Origin: Elusimicrobiota bacterium
GTDB taxonomy: Bacteria > Elusimicrobiota > Elusimicrobia > Elusimicrobiales > UBA9959
Assembly (NCBI GenBank): GCA_016207645.1
Contig: JACQPH010000147.1
Coordinates: 1 to 42,430, forward strand
Length of the DNA stretch: 42,430 bases
Reading direction: 5' to 3'
Of this stretch, positions 24,869 through 33,016 are shown piece after piece; within the stretch, counting starts at the first letter, position 1, and the number at the start of each line of letters is the position of its first letter. The notes beneath the pieces are model-generated. The model saw nothing but the letters and a program-made list of their open reading frames with translations. It was not told where the DNA came from and did not search any database. A program made the translations under genes and the position numbers.

Positions 24869-25036
24869 GTAATATATATTACCACCCTGCGGCGGGACTG
24901 CGGCAGGTGCTAAGGACCCGCTATATCGGGTTAATGTTCCCAGGAGGGTTTAGGCCCTTAGGGCCGGACCGGGGGCAAGCCGGGGCGGCCTTATTTTGCG
25001 GTTTTACGGCTATTAGGGGCCGCGGCGTGGTTTATT

Positions 25037-25047
25037 TATAATATAAT
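25037..25047 (+). promoter_or_regulatory. Tandem -10 boxes before the CheY-like gene
   Basis: Two overlapping TATAAT boxes at 25037-25042 and 25042-25047, 55-60 bp before the ATG at 25102. No convincing -35. The upstream part of the 233-bp gap holds a GGCCCTTAGGGCC palindrome near 24954-24967. Confidence 0.5.
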
Positions 25048-25101
25048 CTTTAAATCGCGTGTTTTCGGGGCCCGAGGGCGCCGCGGGGAAAGGGAGCTTT
25101 T

Positions 25102-25455
25102 ATGAAAGTGATGATCGTGGACGACAATGTCCTGACACGGGACATGATAAAAGATATTCTGCAGGAGATGTCCCACCAGGTGGTGGGCGAGGCCGAGAAC
25201 GGCGACGAGGCCTTGAAGGTCTTCAAGGAAACGGCCCCCGACCTGGTGCTCTTGGACCTGATAATGCCCGGGAAGACCGGCCTGGAAGTCCTGGAAGAGC
25301 TCAGGCTGGTGAACCCGGCGGCCAAAGTGGTCATGGTCACGGCCGTCCAGCAGGACGAGATAAACAAGAAGCTTTTCGAGAAGGGCGCTACCGCGATACT
25401 GCACAAGCCTTTCTCTTACGGCGAACTGGAAGAGGTCATCAAGCAGGTTTCCTGA
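25102..25455 (+). CDS. cheY: CheY-like single-domain response regulator
   Basis: A 117-residue receiver domain with no output domain. The acidic pair is D7-D8, the phosphorylated Asp is D52 (LVLLDLIMPG), the switch Thr is T80 (VVMVTA) and the conserved Lys is K102 (LHKPF). It begins with a GGGAGC ribosome-binding site. Eleven bases after its stop starts a CheC-like phosphatase gene. No other chemotaxis or flagellar gene is in the window, so it may serve motility encoded elsewhere or act as a phosphorelay for the orphan histidine kinases. Confidence 0.94.
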   Translation: MKVMIVDDNVLTRDMIKDILQEMSHQVVGEAENGDEALKVFKETAPDLVLLDLIMPGKTGLEVLEELRLVNPAAKVVMVTAVQQDEINKKLFEKGATAILHKPFSYGELEEVIKQVS

Positions 25456-25466
25456 ACACTACGCTA

Positions 25467-26063
25467 ATGTCAGACAACACCAGCCGCGCTCTGCTCGGTC
25501 TGACCGAGACGAGCCTTAAAAAATGCCTGGCCAGGCTTTCCGGAGTTTCCGCCGGGACCTGGGAACTGTCCGGGATGAACGCCCTGCGGGGGACCGTCGA
25601 GGACGCCGTGAAGAGCCACGATTTCACGAACCCGGCGGCCTCGGCGGTGTATTTCAACCTGAGGGGCGCGCTCCCGCTCACCGCCATCATGCTGTTCGAC
25701 CCGGAGGATATGGAGTGCATCTCCAAATGCTTCATGGGCTACTCCTTCCCCAGGGGCCGGGCTACCACGCCTACCGAAGAGGTCATGCTGCTGGAACTGG
25801 GGAACATCGTGCTCAATTCGCTGATAAATTCAGCGATGAACGCCCTGAAGCTGAGCCTGATGCCTTCCGTCCCCGCCTACCTGGAAGGCGACTTCCGCGA
25901 CCTGGTGAACGGGCTGGCCCGCGGCGGGGAGCCGAAAGGGGAGTTCCAGATAATAACGGCCACGCTGACCATGCGGTCCGACAAGCGCGTGAGCAGGAGC
26001 GAGGTGCTGGCCCTGGTCCCGGAAGAGCTGGCGCTGCGGTTCGAGCATCTGCCCACGGCCTGA
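25467..26063 (+). CDS. CheC/CheX-like phosphatase
   Basis: A 198-residue protein starting at the ATG at 25467. Its helix MLLELGNIVLNSLINSAMNALKL carries the ExxN phosphatase motif (E110, N113) of the CheC/CheX/FliY family, which removes phosphate from CheY. Only one such motif is visible, as in CheX or single-site CheC; true CheC has two. The order VYFNLRGALPLTAIMLFDPEDMECISKCFMG matches the family's central sheet and helix. It is adjacent to the CheY gene, its natural substrate. The active-site call is by eye but the pairing makes it convincing. Confidence 0.82.
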   Translation: MSDNTSRALLGLTETSLKKCLARLSGVSAGTWELSGMNALRGTVEDAVKSHDFTNPAASAVYFNLRGALPLTAIMLFDPEDMECISKCFMGYSFPRGRATTPTEEVMLLELGNIVLNSLINSAMNALKLSLMPSVPAYLEGDFRDLVNGLARGGEPKGEFQIITATLTMRSDKRVSRSEVLALVPEELALRFEHLPTA

Positions 26064-26083
26064 CAAGGCTGCCGGGGAGAGGT

Positions 26084-26494
26084 TCATCCCGGCTCTTTCA
26101 GCCGGTTCCTCAGCTCCGTCAGCGCGGCCAGGAAGCCGCGCTCCTTCAGGATCATCTCTCTAACCGCCTCCCGCGACTCGGGCTTCTCCAGCAGCTTCAG
26201 GAGGTCCCGGTAGAGCGCCACGCTTTTCCCCGCGCGGTCGGCGTGCGTACGGAGGGCGGCCTCTATGGAGCGGGCCCCTTCCGTCTTTCTCTGGCGGAAA
26301 CCGACCCCTTCCCTGGAAATTTTGCCGAGCGCCTTGAGCCGGGTCTTCTTTTCGTGGGCGATCCGGGTAAAAAGCTCCCAAAGGTCGTCCCCTATCTTCC
26401 CGTTCGAGCAGTAAAGCTCCGCGTCCACGTTATAGACGGAAACGTCCGCCATCTCGCCGGTTATGATCACCCGGATAAGCTCTTTGAGTCTCAT
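26084..26494 (-). CDS. Small helical protein, possibly ferritin-like
   Basis: A 136-residue, all-helical protein without a signal peptide. DAELYCSNGKIGDDLWELFTRIAHEKKTRL has the spacing of acidic and His residues (E26, E40, H47, E48) that in rubrerythrin-related ferritin-like domains bind iron, and the C-terminal helix contains REAVREMILKERGFLAAL. This is suggestive only. The gene follows DUF1858 and DUF438 genes on the same strand (56-bp gap), an association that supports a role in iron, oxygen or NO handling. Confidence 0.6.
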   Translation of the reverse strand: MRLKELIRVIITGEMADVSVYNVDAELYCSNGKIGDDLWELFTRIAHEKKTRLKALGKISREGVGFRQRKTEGARSIEAALRTHADRAGKSVALYRDLLKLLEKPESREAVREMILKERGFLAALTELRNRLKEPG

Positions 26495-26550
26495 GGCTAT
26501 ATTCTAGCAATTGCGCCATGGCGCCAGGCAGGCGCGGGACCGGCGCCGCG

Positions 26551-26778
26551 CTATTCCTTTACGGTAAAGCCTTTCGCGCGCAGGGCGGCGGCCACTTCCC
26601 CGAGGTCGAGGCCGAGGTGCCCGCAGCCGGCCCTGATCGTCATCTGCCTGCCGTGGCTTTCCCGCATCACGGGGCTCTTCACTCCCATAAAGCCCAGGTC
26701 GAACAATATGTCTATCAGTTCGGGGTACTGGGCGGTGAGGTCGTAAAGAGTCTTGTCGAGGTCTACGGTTTTTTCCAT
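26551..26778 (-). CDS. DUF1858-domain protein
   Basis: A 75-residue protein consisting of one DUF1858 domain: TLYDLTAQYPELIDILFDLGFMGVKSPVMRES, a helix pair with an FxxxGF-type turn, and a C-terminal GLDLGEVAAALRAKGF. It contains one Cys. DUF1858 domains are typical partners of hemerythrin/DUF438 proteins and of ScdA/RIC-type repair proteins in anaerobes. It begins one base after the DUF438 stop codon, so both are co-translated. Confidence 0.85.
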   Translation of the reverse strand: MEKTVDLDKTLYDLTAQYPELIDILFDLGFMGVKSPVMRESHGRQMTIRAGCGHLGLDLGEVAAALRAKGFTVKE

Positions 26779-26779
26779 A

Positions 26780-27931
26780 TTAAGCCAGCCTTTTCTCGCC
26801 TGTTATTTTCTGTATGCCGGTTATGTCCTGGGTCACTTCGAGCGAGCCCAGGTATCTGCCGCCGTCGCCGCGCAGCGCGAAGTAGCGGATGTGGATCAAC
26901 CGGCCCTTCATGTTTATCCAGAACTCGGCGGAATTCTTCGAGCCGTCCCTGAAGGACCTGATGATGTTTTCCACCGCGTCCAGGCTCTGCGGCGGGTGGC
27001 AGTTCTGCACCTTGCGGCCGATGATGGCGCGCGTCCGCAGGAAGATCCTGTCCCTGCCCTCGGAGAAGTAGCGCACCGTGTCCTCGGCGTCCACGAAGGT
27101 CAGGTCCACCGGCAGCGCGTTCAGCAGCGCGACCAGCTCTTCGGGCGTGAAAGACCCGCTCGGCAGGGACAGCCCGGCGCCGGCGGCCATGGGAGCGTTG
27201 CGGGCTATGTCCAGCGCTTCCGCCGTGGCGGGCGGCGGCGCTATGAAGATATAGCCTTCGCGCGCGCTCTCCTTGAAGATCTCGGCCCAGTCGGCGGGCT
27301 TGAGCTTTTCCAGGGAAGTGGGGAAGAGGATGTTCTCCTCCTTGAAGATCATGCCGTCCACTTCCTCCAGCAGGGCGGCCGCGGCCGCGGGGAAGTCGGC
27401 GGGGCCGGCCCCGAGCGCCTTCTTGAAAAGGTCCCGCACCTCGTTATGCTTGCCCCACATCACCTTGGAGGGGCCGGTGAAGCCGGCCCTTTCCAGGTAG
27501 GGGAAAAGGAGGTGCTCCTTGCGCTCGTAATGCTTCGTCACGGCGTGCAGTTCTTCTATGAGCAGGCGCATCTGGTCCGCTCCGCCCGTGCCCAGGGAAG
27601 GCAGCAGGGCGCGGGCGGACTCCAGGCGGCGCTTGATCTCGGCGTTCTCGGCCTTGAACAGCGAGACGGGATGGGAGGGGTCGGAAGGGTCCTCCATGGT
27701 CCTCTCGAGCGAGCCGTTGAACAGCAGGGCGTGGACATTGCAGAACCTCTTTATCTCCTCGGCCGGCACGCCGTCGTCCAGCAGGGACTGCTCCAGCTCG
27801 AAGATCTCCTTCGAGGTTACCGGGCCTATTTCGGCCTCGAACCGCTTCTTAGCCTCCGCCAGCGCCAGCCCGCCGTGCAGCTGCGCCAGTATCTCTTTCA
27901 GAACTCTTTTCCTGTCCGGGTAGCCGCCCAT
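26780..27931 (-). CDS. DUF438 protein with hemerythrin and PAS domains
   Basis: A 383-residue cytoplasmic protein. Residues 1-80 are the DUF438 domain (KEILAQLHGGLALAEAKKRF, helical). Residues about 85-215 are a hemerythrin-like domain with candidate iron ligands His87, His134, His140, His162 and Glu199 (HPVSLFKAEN, HYERKEHLLFPYLE, WGKHNEVR, FKEENILFP). Residues about 255-375 form a PAS domain (DLTFVDAEDTVRYFSEGRDRIF, NCHPPQSLDAVENII, EVTQDITG). Hemerythrins bind oxygen or NO; the PAS may sense or dock heme. It heads a minus-strand cluster with DUF1858 and the ferritin-like protein. The ATG at 27931 is preceded by GGAGGG. Confidence 0.9.
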   Translation of the reverse strand: MGGYPDRKRVLKEILAQLHGGLALAEAKKRFEAEIGPVTSKEIFELEQSLLDDGVPAEEIKRFCNVHALLFNGSLERTMEDPSDPSHPVSLFKAENAEIKRRLESARALLPSLGTGGADQMRLLIEELHAVTKHYERKEHLLFPYLERAGFTGPSKVMWGKHNEVRDLFKKALGAGPADFPAAAAALLEEVDGMIFKEENILFPTSLEKLKPADWAEIFKESAREGYIFIAPPPATAEALDIARNAPMAAGAGLSLPSGSFTPEELVALLNALPVDLTFVDAEDTVRYFSEGRDRIFLRTRAIIGRKVQNCHPPQSLDAVENIIRSFRDGSKNSAEFWINMKGRLIHIRYFALRGDGGRYLGSLEVTQDITGIQKITGEKRLA

Positions 27932-27999
27932 ATTCCCTCCTGCGCTTCTTCTCTACCCATCATACCAAAAAATATCTTTTGCGCGGCGGGGCAATTACA

Positions 28000-28005
28000 T
28001 ATAAT
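28000..28005 (+). promoter_or_regulatory. -10 box of the aminopeptidase gene
   Basis: TATAAT followed by CTGG, 36 bp before the ATG at 28042; a weak -35 (TTTTGC, 27977-27982) fits 17-bp spacing. A GGAGGAAA ribosome-binding site lies at about 28030-28037. Confidence 0.5.
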
Positions 28006-28041
28006 CTGGAAGCGGTACCGCCCGGCCACGGAGGAAACAAT

Positions 28042-29247
28042 ATGAGCGTGCTTTCCAGAACCCAGCTTGAAAAATACGCGGACGCCCTGCTCTGGGGGCT
28101 TGCCACCGCCCGCAGCGCCGCTTTCAAGAAATACGATAATATCCTGCTGCGCTGCGACCTGGAGGCCCGCGAGCTCGGCGAGATAGTGTACCGCAAGCTG
28201 GTGCGGCGCAAGTACAACGTCACCTTCAATTTCCTGCCCAGCCCCGCGCTGGAGCGGAATTTCTACGAGTTCTCCGACGACAGGCAGCGCGCTTTCCTCG
28301 GCTCCTGGGACAAGGAGCTCTACAATAACCTCAACGGCTACGTGTTCATCCACGCCCCGGCCTCGCTGACGCATCTCAAAGGAATAGACACCAAGCGCCA
28401 GTCCCAGGTGGCCATAGCCCGCAAGCCGCTGTTCCGGATCCGCGACGAGCGCGAGGAAAAGGGTAAATTCTCCTGGACCCTCTGTACCTATCCCACCGCG
28501 GAACTCGCGAAGCAGGCGAAGCTTTCCGTAAAAGAATACGCCGCCCAGATCGTCAAGGCCTGCTACCTCAACGAGCCGGACCCCGCCAGAAAATGGGCCG
28601 GTATCTACAAGGATACTATGGCGATAAAGAAGTGGATCAGCGGGCTGAAGATAGACACCCTCCGGACCGAGTCGAGGTCGATGGACTTCGAGGTGAAGCT
28701 GGGCGAGCGGCGCCGTTTCCTGGGCGTCAGCGGCCACAATATCCCCAGCTTCGAGATCTTCACCTCTCCCGACTGGCGCGGCACCCGCGGCCGCTACTTC
28801 GCCAACCTCCCCGCCTTCCGCGGCGGGAATTACGTGGAAGAGATAAAACTTGAGTTCAAGGAAGGCCGCGCCGTGAAGATCGCCGCCAAAAAGGGCGAAG
28901 AGTACGTCAGAAAGATCATGGCCACCGACAAAGGCGCCTCGCAGCTGGGCGAATACTCGCTGACCGACCGCCGCTTCTCCCGCATAGACAAGTTCATGGC
29001 CGACACCCTCTTCGACGAGAACCACGGCGGCAGGCACGGCAACTGCCACGTCGCCGTCGGCAACTCCTACACCGACACCTACACCGGCGACGCCGCCAGG
29101 CTCGACCCGGCGAAAAAAGCCGCCCTGGGTTACAACGACTCCGCCGTGCACTGGGACCTGATCAACACCGAGGACAAAAAGGTGACGGCCACCCTGAAGA
29201 CCGGCAAAAAAGTCACCCTCTACGAAAAAGGCCAGTTCAAATACTGA
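28042..29247 (+). CDS. ampS: M29-family metalloaminopeptidase
   Basis: A 401-residue leucyl-type aminopeptidase of family M29 (AmpS/PepS/aminopeptidase T). The start at 28042 gives MSVLSRTQLEKYADALLWG with GGAGGAAA upstream. The metal-binding C-terminal part is clear: ENHGGRHGNCHVAVGNSYTDTY, and AVHWDLI with His370 and Asp372, the HxD ligand pair of the family. The enzyme removes N-terminal residues from peptides in the cytoplasm using two divalent metals. The gene stands alone between the DUF438 cluster and the hybrid kinase. Confidence 0.93.
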   Translation: MSVLSRTQLEKYADALLWGLATARSAAFKKYDNILLRCDLEARELGEIVYRKLVRRKYNVTFNFLPSPALERNFYEFSDDRQRAFLGSWDKELYNNLNGYVFIHAPASLTHLKGIDTKRQSQVAIARKPLFRIRDEREEKGKFSWTLCTYPTAELAKQAKLSVKEYAAQIVKACYLNEPDPARKWAGIYKDTMAIKKWISGLKIDTLRTESRSMDFEVKLGERRRFLGVSGHNIPSFEIFTSPDWRGTRGRYFANLPAFRGGNYVEEIKLEFKEGRAVKIAAKKGEEYVRKIMATDKGASQLGEYSLTDRRFSRIDKFMADTLFDENHGGRHGNCHVAVGNSYTDTYTGDAARLDPAKKAALGYNDSAVHWDLINTEDKKVTATLKTGKKVTLYEKGQFKY

Positions 29248-29276
29248 CCTTTCAGGGGATGCTGCAGGAGATCGGT

Positions 29277-29327
29277 TTGCTTGAGAAAGTCCGCACGGAT
29301 AGAATAATTCCGGGGGCCGTTCCCCCG
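29277..29327 (+). promoter_or_regulatory. Promoter and 5' hairpin before the hybrid kinase
   Basis: TTGCTT (29277-29282) and TAGAAT (29300-29305) are exactly 17 bp apart. The expected transcript start is immediately before a stem-loop, CGGGGG (29311-29316) with CCCCCG (29322-29327), so the mRNA would begin with a hairpin, which may stabilise it. Confidence 0.5.
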
Positions 29328-29352
29328 CCGTCTGACCAGCGCGAGGTGCTTT

Positions 29353-31701
29353 ATGGCAGCTATCCCGGGATTTCCGGGCGCGAACATGGATATCGTCTTT
29401 TTTTTCTACGGGCTGGCTTTCGCCCTGCTGGGGACGGCTATCCTTATCCAGCGCAAAAAAGACAGCCGTTTTGAACTGGCCGGGACGCTGTGGCTGCTCG
29501 CCGCTTTCGGGGTTATCCACGCCCTGAACGAGTTCCTGGAGATGTGGCGCCTCATAAGGGCCGGGGGAGCGGCGAAATTCCCGGAAATAGATTTTCCGGC
29601 CCTGGTGGTTTCCTTCTCCTTCCTTTTTGAATTCGGAAGGAGGACATTCCGGACCTGCGCTCCGGCGGGCTCGCCGTGTTCCGTCTTCCGCCGGGTCCCG
29701 GGGCCCGCCCTGCCCTTCCTGCTCGCGCTGATCGCGGCCGTCTCCGCTTTTTCTCAGGAGCCGCTGAACACGGCGAAAGTTCTCGCGAGATACCTCCTCG
29801 GTTTTCCGGGAGCGGTAATGGCCGGGGCCGGGCTTTTATGCTTTTCCCGGGCCGACGGCGGGGTAACGGGCCCGCCGAAGGCGCGGAGCTATTTCGCCGC
29901 CGCCGGCGCGGCCCTCCTGGCTTACGGGCTGTTCAGCGGGCTGGTGGTGAACAAAGCCGGTTTTTTCCCGGCGAACCTGCTGAACGCCGAGTCTTTCCTT
30001 CTGCTGACCGGCCTGCCGGTGCAGGTTTTCCGCGCCGCCTGCGCCGCGGCCATGATCTGGGGCGTGCTCGGCGGGCTGAAGATCTTTCACGGCGAGACCG
30101 AAAAAGCCCTGGCCGCCGCCAACCAGGAGCTGAAGGACATCATAGAGTTCCTCCCGGACCCCGCTTTCGTGGTGGACGGCGGCAACGCCGTCATCGCCTG
30201 GAACAAGGCGATGGAGAAATTCTCCGGAACGCCCAAAGCGGAGATGCTGGGCAGGGGGAACTTCGAATACGCGCTCCCCTTTTACGGCGAGCGCCGGCCG
30301 GCCCTGCTGGATTTCGTGAACGCGGCCGAAGGCGCGCATAAAGAGCGCTATGCCTGCGCCGTAAGGACCGGGAGCGGGACGCTTTCCGCGGAGCTCTTCC
30401 TGCCCAGGCTCAACGGCGGGGCCGGCGCCTATGTCTGGGCCAAGGCCGCGCCGCTGCTGGACCCGGAGGGGAAGGTCTTCGGGGCTATCGAGACCCTGCG
30501 CGACATCACCGGGCAGAAGCGGGCCGAGGAACTGCGGCAGCGGCTCGAGGCCGAGCTCCGGCAGGCGCAGAAAATGGAAGTGATCGGCAGGCTGGCGGGC
30601 GGGGTGGCCCATGATTTCAATAATCTGCTGACGGCCATACTCAACTACAGCGCCTTTCTGCTGAAGTCCCTGCCGGAAAATTCGCCGGAATGGTCCGACG
30701 CGGCCGAGATCAGGAAAGCCGGGGAGCGGGGGGCTTCCCTTACCAGGCAGCTCCTGGCCTTCAGCCGGAAACAGACGCTCAGTCCCAGGGTGCTCGCCGC
30801 CGACGACGTGGTCGGCAACCTGCTGAAACTGCTTTCCAGGGTCATCGGCGAGGACATACAGCTTTCCGCTACCCTGAAAGCGGGAGCGGAAAAGGTGAAG
30901 GTCGACCCCGAACAGATGGAACAGGCGGTGATCAACCTGGCCGTGAACGCCAGGGACGCCATGCCCGGCGGCGGCCGGCTGGCCCTGGAAACGGCCGTGG
31001 CGGAATTCGGCGGGGGGCGGGCTTCCCCCTCCCCGCTGATCGCGGCCGGCAGATACTTCAAACTGGCCCTGAGCGACACCGGGCACGGCATGAGCGCTGA
31101 GGTCCTGGGCAGGATCTTCGAGCCTTTTTTCACGACCAAGGGGCCGGGGAAAGGGACCGGCCTGGGGCTTTCCGGCGTGCAGGGTTTCATCACGCAGAGC
31201 GGGGGACATATACTTGTGGAAAGCGCCCCGGGGAAAGGCTCCGTATTCACTATCTACCTGCCTGTCACGGAGGAAAAGTCCGAAGAGGCGGCGCCCGCGG
31301 GGAACCTGCCGGGAAAGACGGGACGGGGGGAAACGGTCCTGCTGGTGGAAGATGACGAAGCCATCCGCAAGCTCGCCGGGCGCGTGCTTACCGCCGGCGG
31401 CTACGAGGTCCTCTCCGCTTCGGGCCCGGAAGAGGCTCTTTCCCTGTGCGAAAGAGTCGGGAAAACGCCGGCCATCCTGATCACGGACATGGTCATGCCG
31501 GGGATGAACGGGCTGGAGCTGGCGAAACTGGTCTCGGCCAGGCTGACCGGGATAAAGGTCCTTTTCATGTCCGGGTACTCCGGGGACGTTCTGAACGCGC
31601 GGGAAGCGGCGTCCCGGGAACTGGCGTTCCTGGGTAAACCTTTCTCTCCGGAAGCCCTGCTGGGAAAGACCCGCGAAGTCCTGGACGCGGGGAGAGGATA
31701 G
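29353..31701 (+). CDS. Membrane-bound hybrid sensor histidine kinase with receiver domain
   Basis: A 782-residue kinase. The N-terminal 250 residues hold about seven hydrophobic segments (for example MDIVFFFYGLAFALLGTAIL and GPALPFLLALIAAVSAF), a membrane sensor region. A PAS domain (about 265-390) precedes the phosphoacceptor helix GRLAGGVAHDFNNLL with His420. The ATPase domain shows NLAVNARDAMPGGGR, DTGHG, FEPFFTTK and GKGTGLGLSGV. The C-terminal receiver (about 655-780) has VLLVEDDEA, phosphorylated Asp712 (ITDMVMPG) and LGKPFSPE. The phosphate could pass to a separate regulator. ATG at 29353 is used; 29386 is possible. ATP-binding motifs are very like those of the kinase at 8583. Confidence 0.93.
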   Translation: MAAIPGFPGANMDIVFFFYGLAFALLGTAILIQRKKDSRFELAGTLWLLAAFGVIHALNEFLEMWRLIRAGGAAKFPEIDFPALVVSFSFLFEFGRRTFRTCAPAGSPCSVFRRVPGPALPFLLALIAAVSAFSQEPLNTAKVLARYLLGFPGAVMAGAGLLCFSRADGGVTGPPKARSYFAAAGAALLAYGLFSGLVVNKAGFFPANLLNAESFLLLTGLPVQVFRAACAAAMIWGVLGGLKIFHGETEKALAAANQELKDIIEFLPDPAFVVDGGNAVIAWNKAMEKFSGTPKAEMLGRGNFEYALPFYGERRPALLDFVNAAEGAHKERYACAVRTGSGTLSAELFLPRLNGGAGAYVWAKAAPLLDPEGKVFGAIETLRDITGQKRAEELRQRLEAELRQAQKMEVIGRLAGGVAHDFNNLLTAILNYSAFLLKSLPENSPEWSDAAEIRKAGERGASLTRQLLAFSRKQTLSPRVLAADDVVGNLLKLLSRVIGEDIQLSATLKAGAEKVKVDPEQMEQAVINLAVNARDAMPGGGRLALETAVAEFGGGRASPSPLIAAGRYFKLALSDTGHGMSAEVLGRIFEPFFTTKGPGKGTGLGLSGVQGFITQSGGHILVESAPGKGSVFTIYLPVTEEKSEEAAPAGNLPGKTGRGETVLLVEDDEAIRKLAGRVLTAGGYEVLSASGPEEALSLCERVGKTPAILITDMVMPGMNGLELAKLVSARLTGIKVLFMSGYSGDVLNAREAASRELAFLGKPFSPEALLGKTREVLDAGRG

Positions 31702-31727
31702 GCGCCATAGCCGGGATAATACCTTCC

Positions 31728-32999
31728 ATGTCCACACTTTTTGAAGCGCTGAGGACCGAACGCGGACGCCATGTCGCCGGGGCGGTGTTCCTGGCCGGGC
31801 TTTCGGCCATGTTCCTCTTCTGCGGCTACGAGTTCATCCGCTCGCCGGCCGAATCCATCTTCATGGAGCGGTTCGGCGCGGGGGCCAAGCCCTACGCCAT
31901 AGCCTGCGTGCCTTTCCTGATGGCGGCGATGATCTACGGCTACGGCCGCCTGCTTTCCGCCGCCGGGGCGAAAAAGGCCATGGCCGTCTCCATGCTGGCC
32001 AGCTCCCTGTTCTTCCTGCTCGCCTGGCTTATGCTGGGCCGCGCCGGCAAATGGCTGGCCTTCCTGCTCCTCGTCTTCAAAGAATCCTACGTGGTGATAA
32101 TTTCGGAGCAGTACTGGTCCTTCGTCAACAGCGTGCTGAAGGACGAAGAGGGAAAGGTCTTCAACGGCCCCGTCGCCGGCCTCGGCGCGCTGGGTTCGCT
32201 CGCGGGCGGCTGGCTGCTCGGGCGCTACGCGGTGGGCCTCGGCACCGAAACTTTCGTGGCTTTCGCAGCCGTCATCATCCTGCCGGCGGCCGCGCTTTTC
32301 TGGATAGGCTACAACAATGCCGGCGAGCCCAGGCCGTCGGAAGAAGAGGCCGGGGGTAAAAAAGGCCACCTGCGCCTGAGCATCCTCGCCGAGAACCGCA
32401 CCGTGCTGTTCATCGCCCTGATCATCTTCTCCGCGCAGGTGGTCGCCACCGCGCTGGACTTCCGCTTCACCCAGCTGGTGCAGGACTTCATGCCGCTCAA
32501 GGACGAGCGCACGGCCTACCTCGGCCGCTTCTGGATGAACGTGAACATCTTCTCCTTCTCCATGCAGTTCCTCGCCACGCCCTTCCTGCTGCGCTATATC
32601 CCGCGCCGCGGCATCCTGACCGCTATCCCCGCCGTGCATATCCTCACCTGCCTGCTGCTCTTCGTTTACCCGACGCTGGGCCTGGCCTCTACCGCTTTCC
32701 TGCTGTTCAAGGGGATGGATTATTCCATCTTCCGCGCTTCCAAGGAAACGCTTTATATCCCCTTCTCCTACGACACGCGCTACCGCGCCAAGCAGATAGC
32801 CGACGCCTTCACCTACCGCTTCGCCAAAGGGGTCACGGCCATCTTCGCCTCGGGCCTCAAGACCCTGGGCGCCATCGCCCCCGGCTTCTACCCGGCGCTG
32901 GGCCTGGTCTTTTCCGCGATCTGGCTGCTGCTGTCCTTCCCGCTCACCGGAAGCCCTGGTCCCCGACATAGAGAAAGCCCCGGCCCCGCGGCCCGGTAA
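31728..32999 (+). CDS. Npt/ATP-ADP carrier-like membrane transporter
   Basis: A 423-residue integral membrane protein with about 11-12 hydrophobic segments. Several segments match the Npt1/Npt2 (bacterial ATP/ADP translocase-like) branch: YVVIISEQYWSFVNSVL, GPVAGLGALGSLAGG, and the C-terminal FKGMDYSIFRASKETLYIPFSYDTRYRAKQIADAFTYRFAKG (in part), a conserved block. Classical members exchange host ATP in intracellular parasites, but shorter homologues such as this occur in free-living bacteria with unknown substrate. A GATAATACC box lies just before the ATG. It follows the hybrid kinase by 26 bp and converges with the PorV gene. Confidence 0.82.
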   Translation: MSTLFEALRTERGRHVAGAVFLAGLSAMFLFCGYEFIRSPAESIFMERFGAGAKPYAIACVPFLMAAMIYGYGRLLSAAGAKKAMAVSMLASSLFFLLAWLMLGRAGKWLAFLLLVFKESYVVIISEQYWSFVNSVLKDEEGKVFNGPVAGLGALGSLAGGWLLGRYAVGLGTETFVAFAAVIILPAAALFWIGYNNAGEPRPSEEEAGGKKGHLRLSILAENRTVLFIALIIFSAQVVATALDFRFTQLVQDFMPLKDERTAYLGRFWMNVNIFSFSMQFLATPFLLRYIPRRGILTAIPAVHILTCLLLFVYPTLGLASTAFLLFKGMDYSIFRASKETLYIPFSYDTRYRAKQIADAFTYRFAKGVTAIFASGLKTLGAIAPGFYPALGLVFSAIWLLLSFPLTGSPGPRHRESPGPAAR

Positions 33000-33016
33000 A
33001 TAAAGGCTCTCCCCGC

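Noticed and set aside
24869-25036. Possible riboswitch in the gap before cheY
   Set aside because: Short palindromes are present, but no known aptamer core could be recognised.
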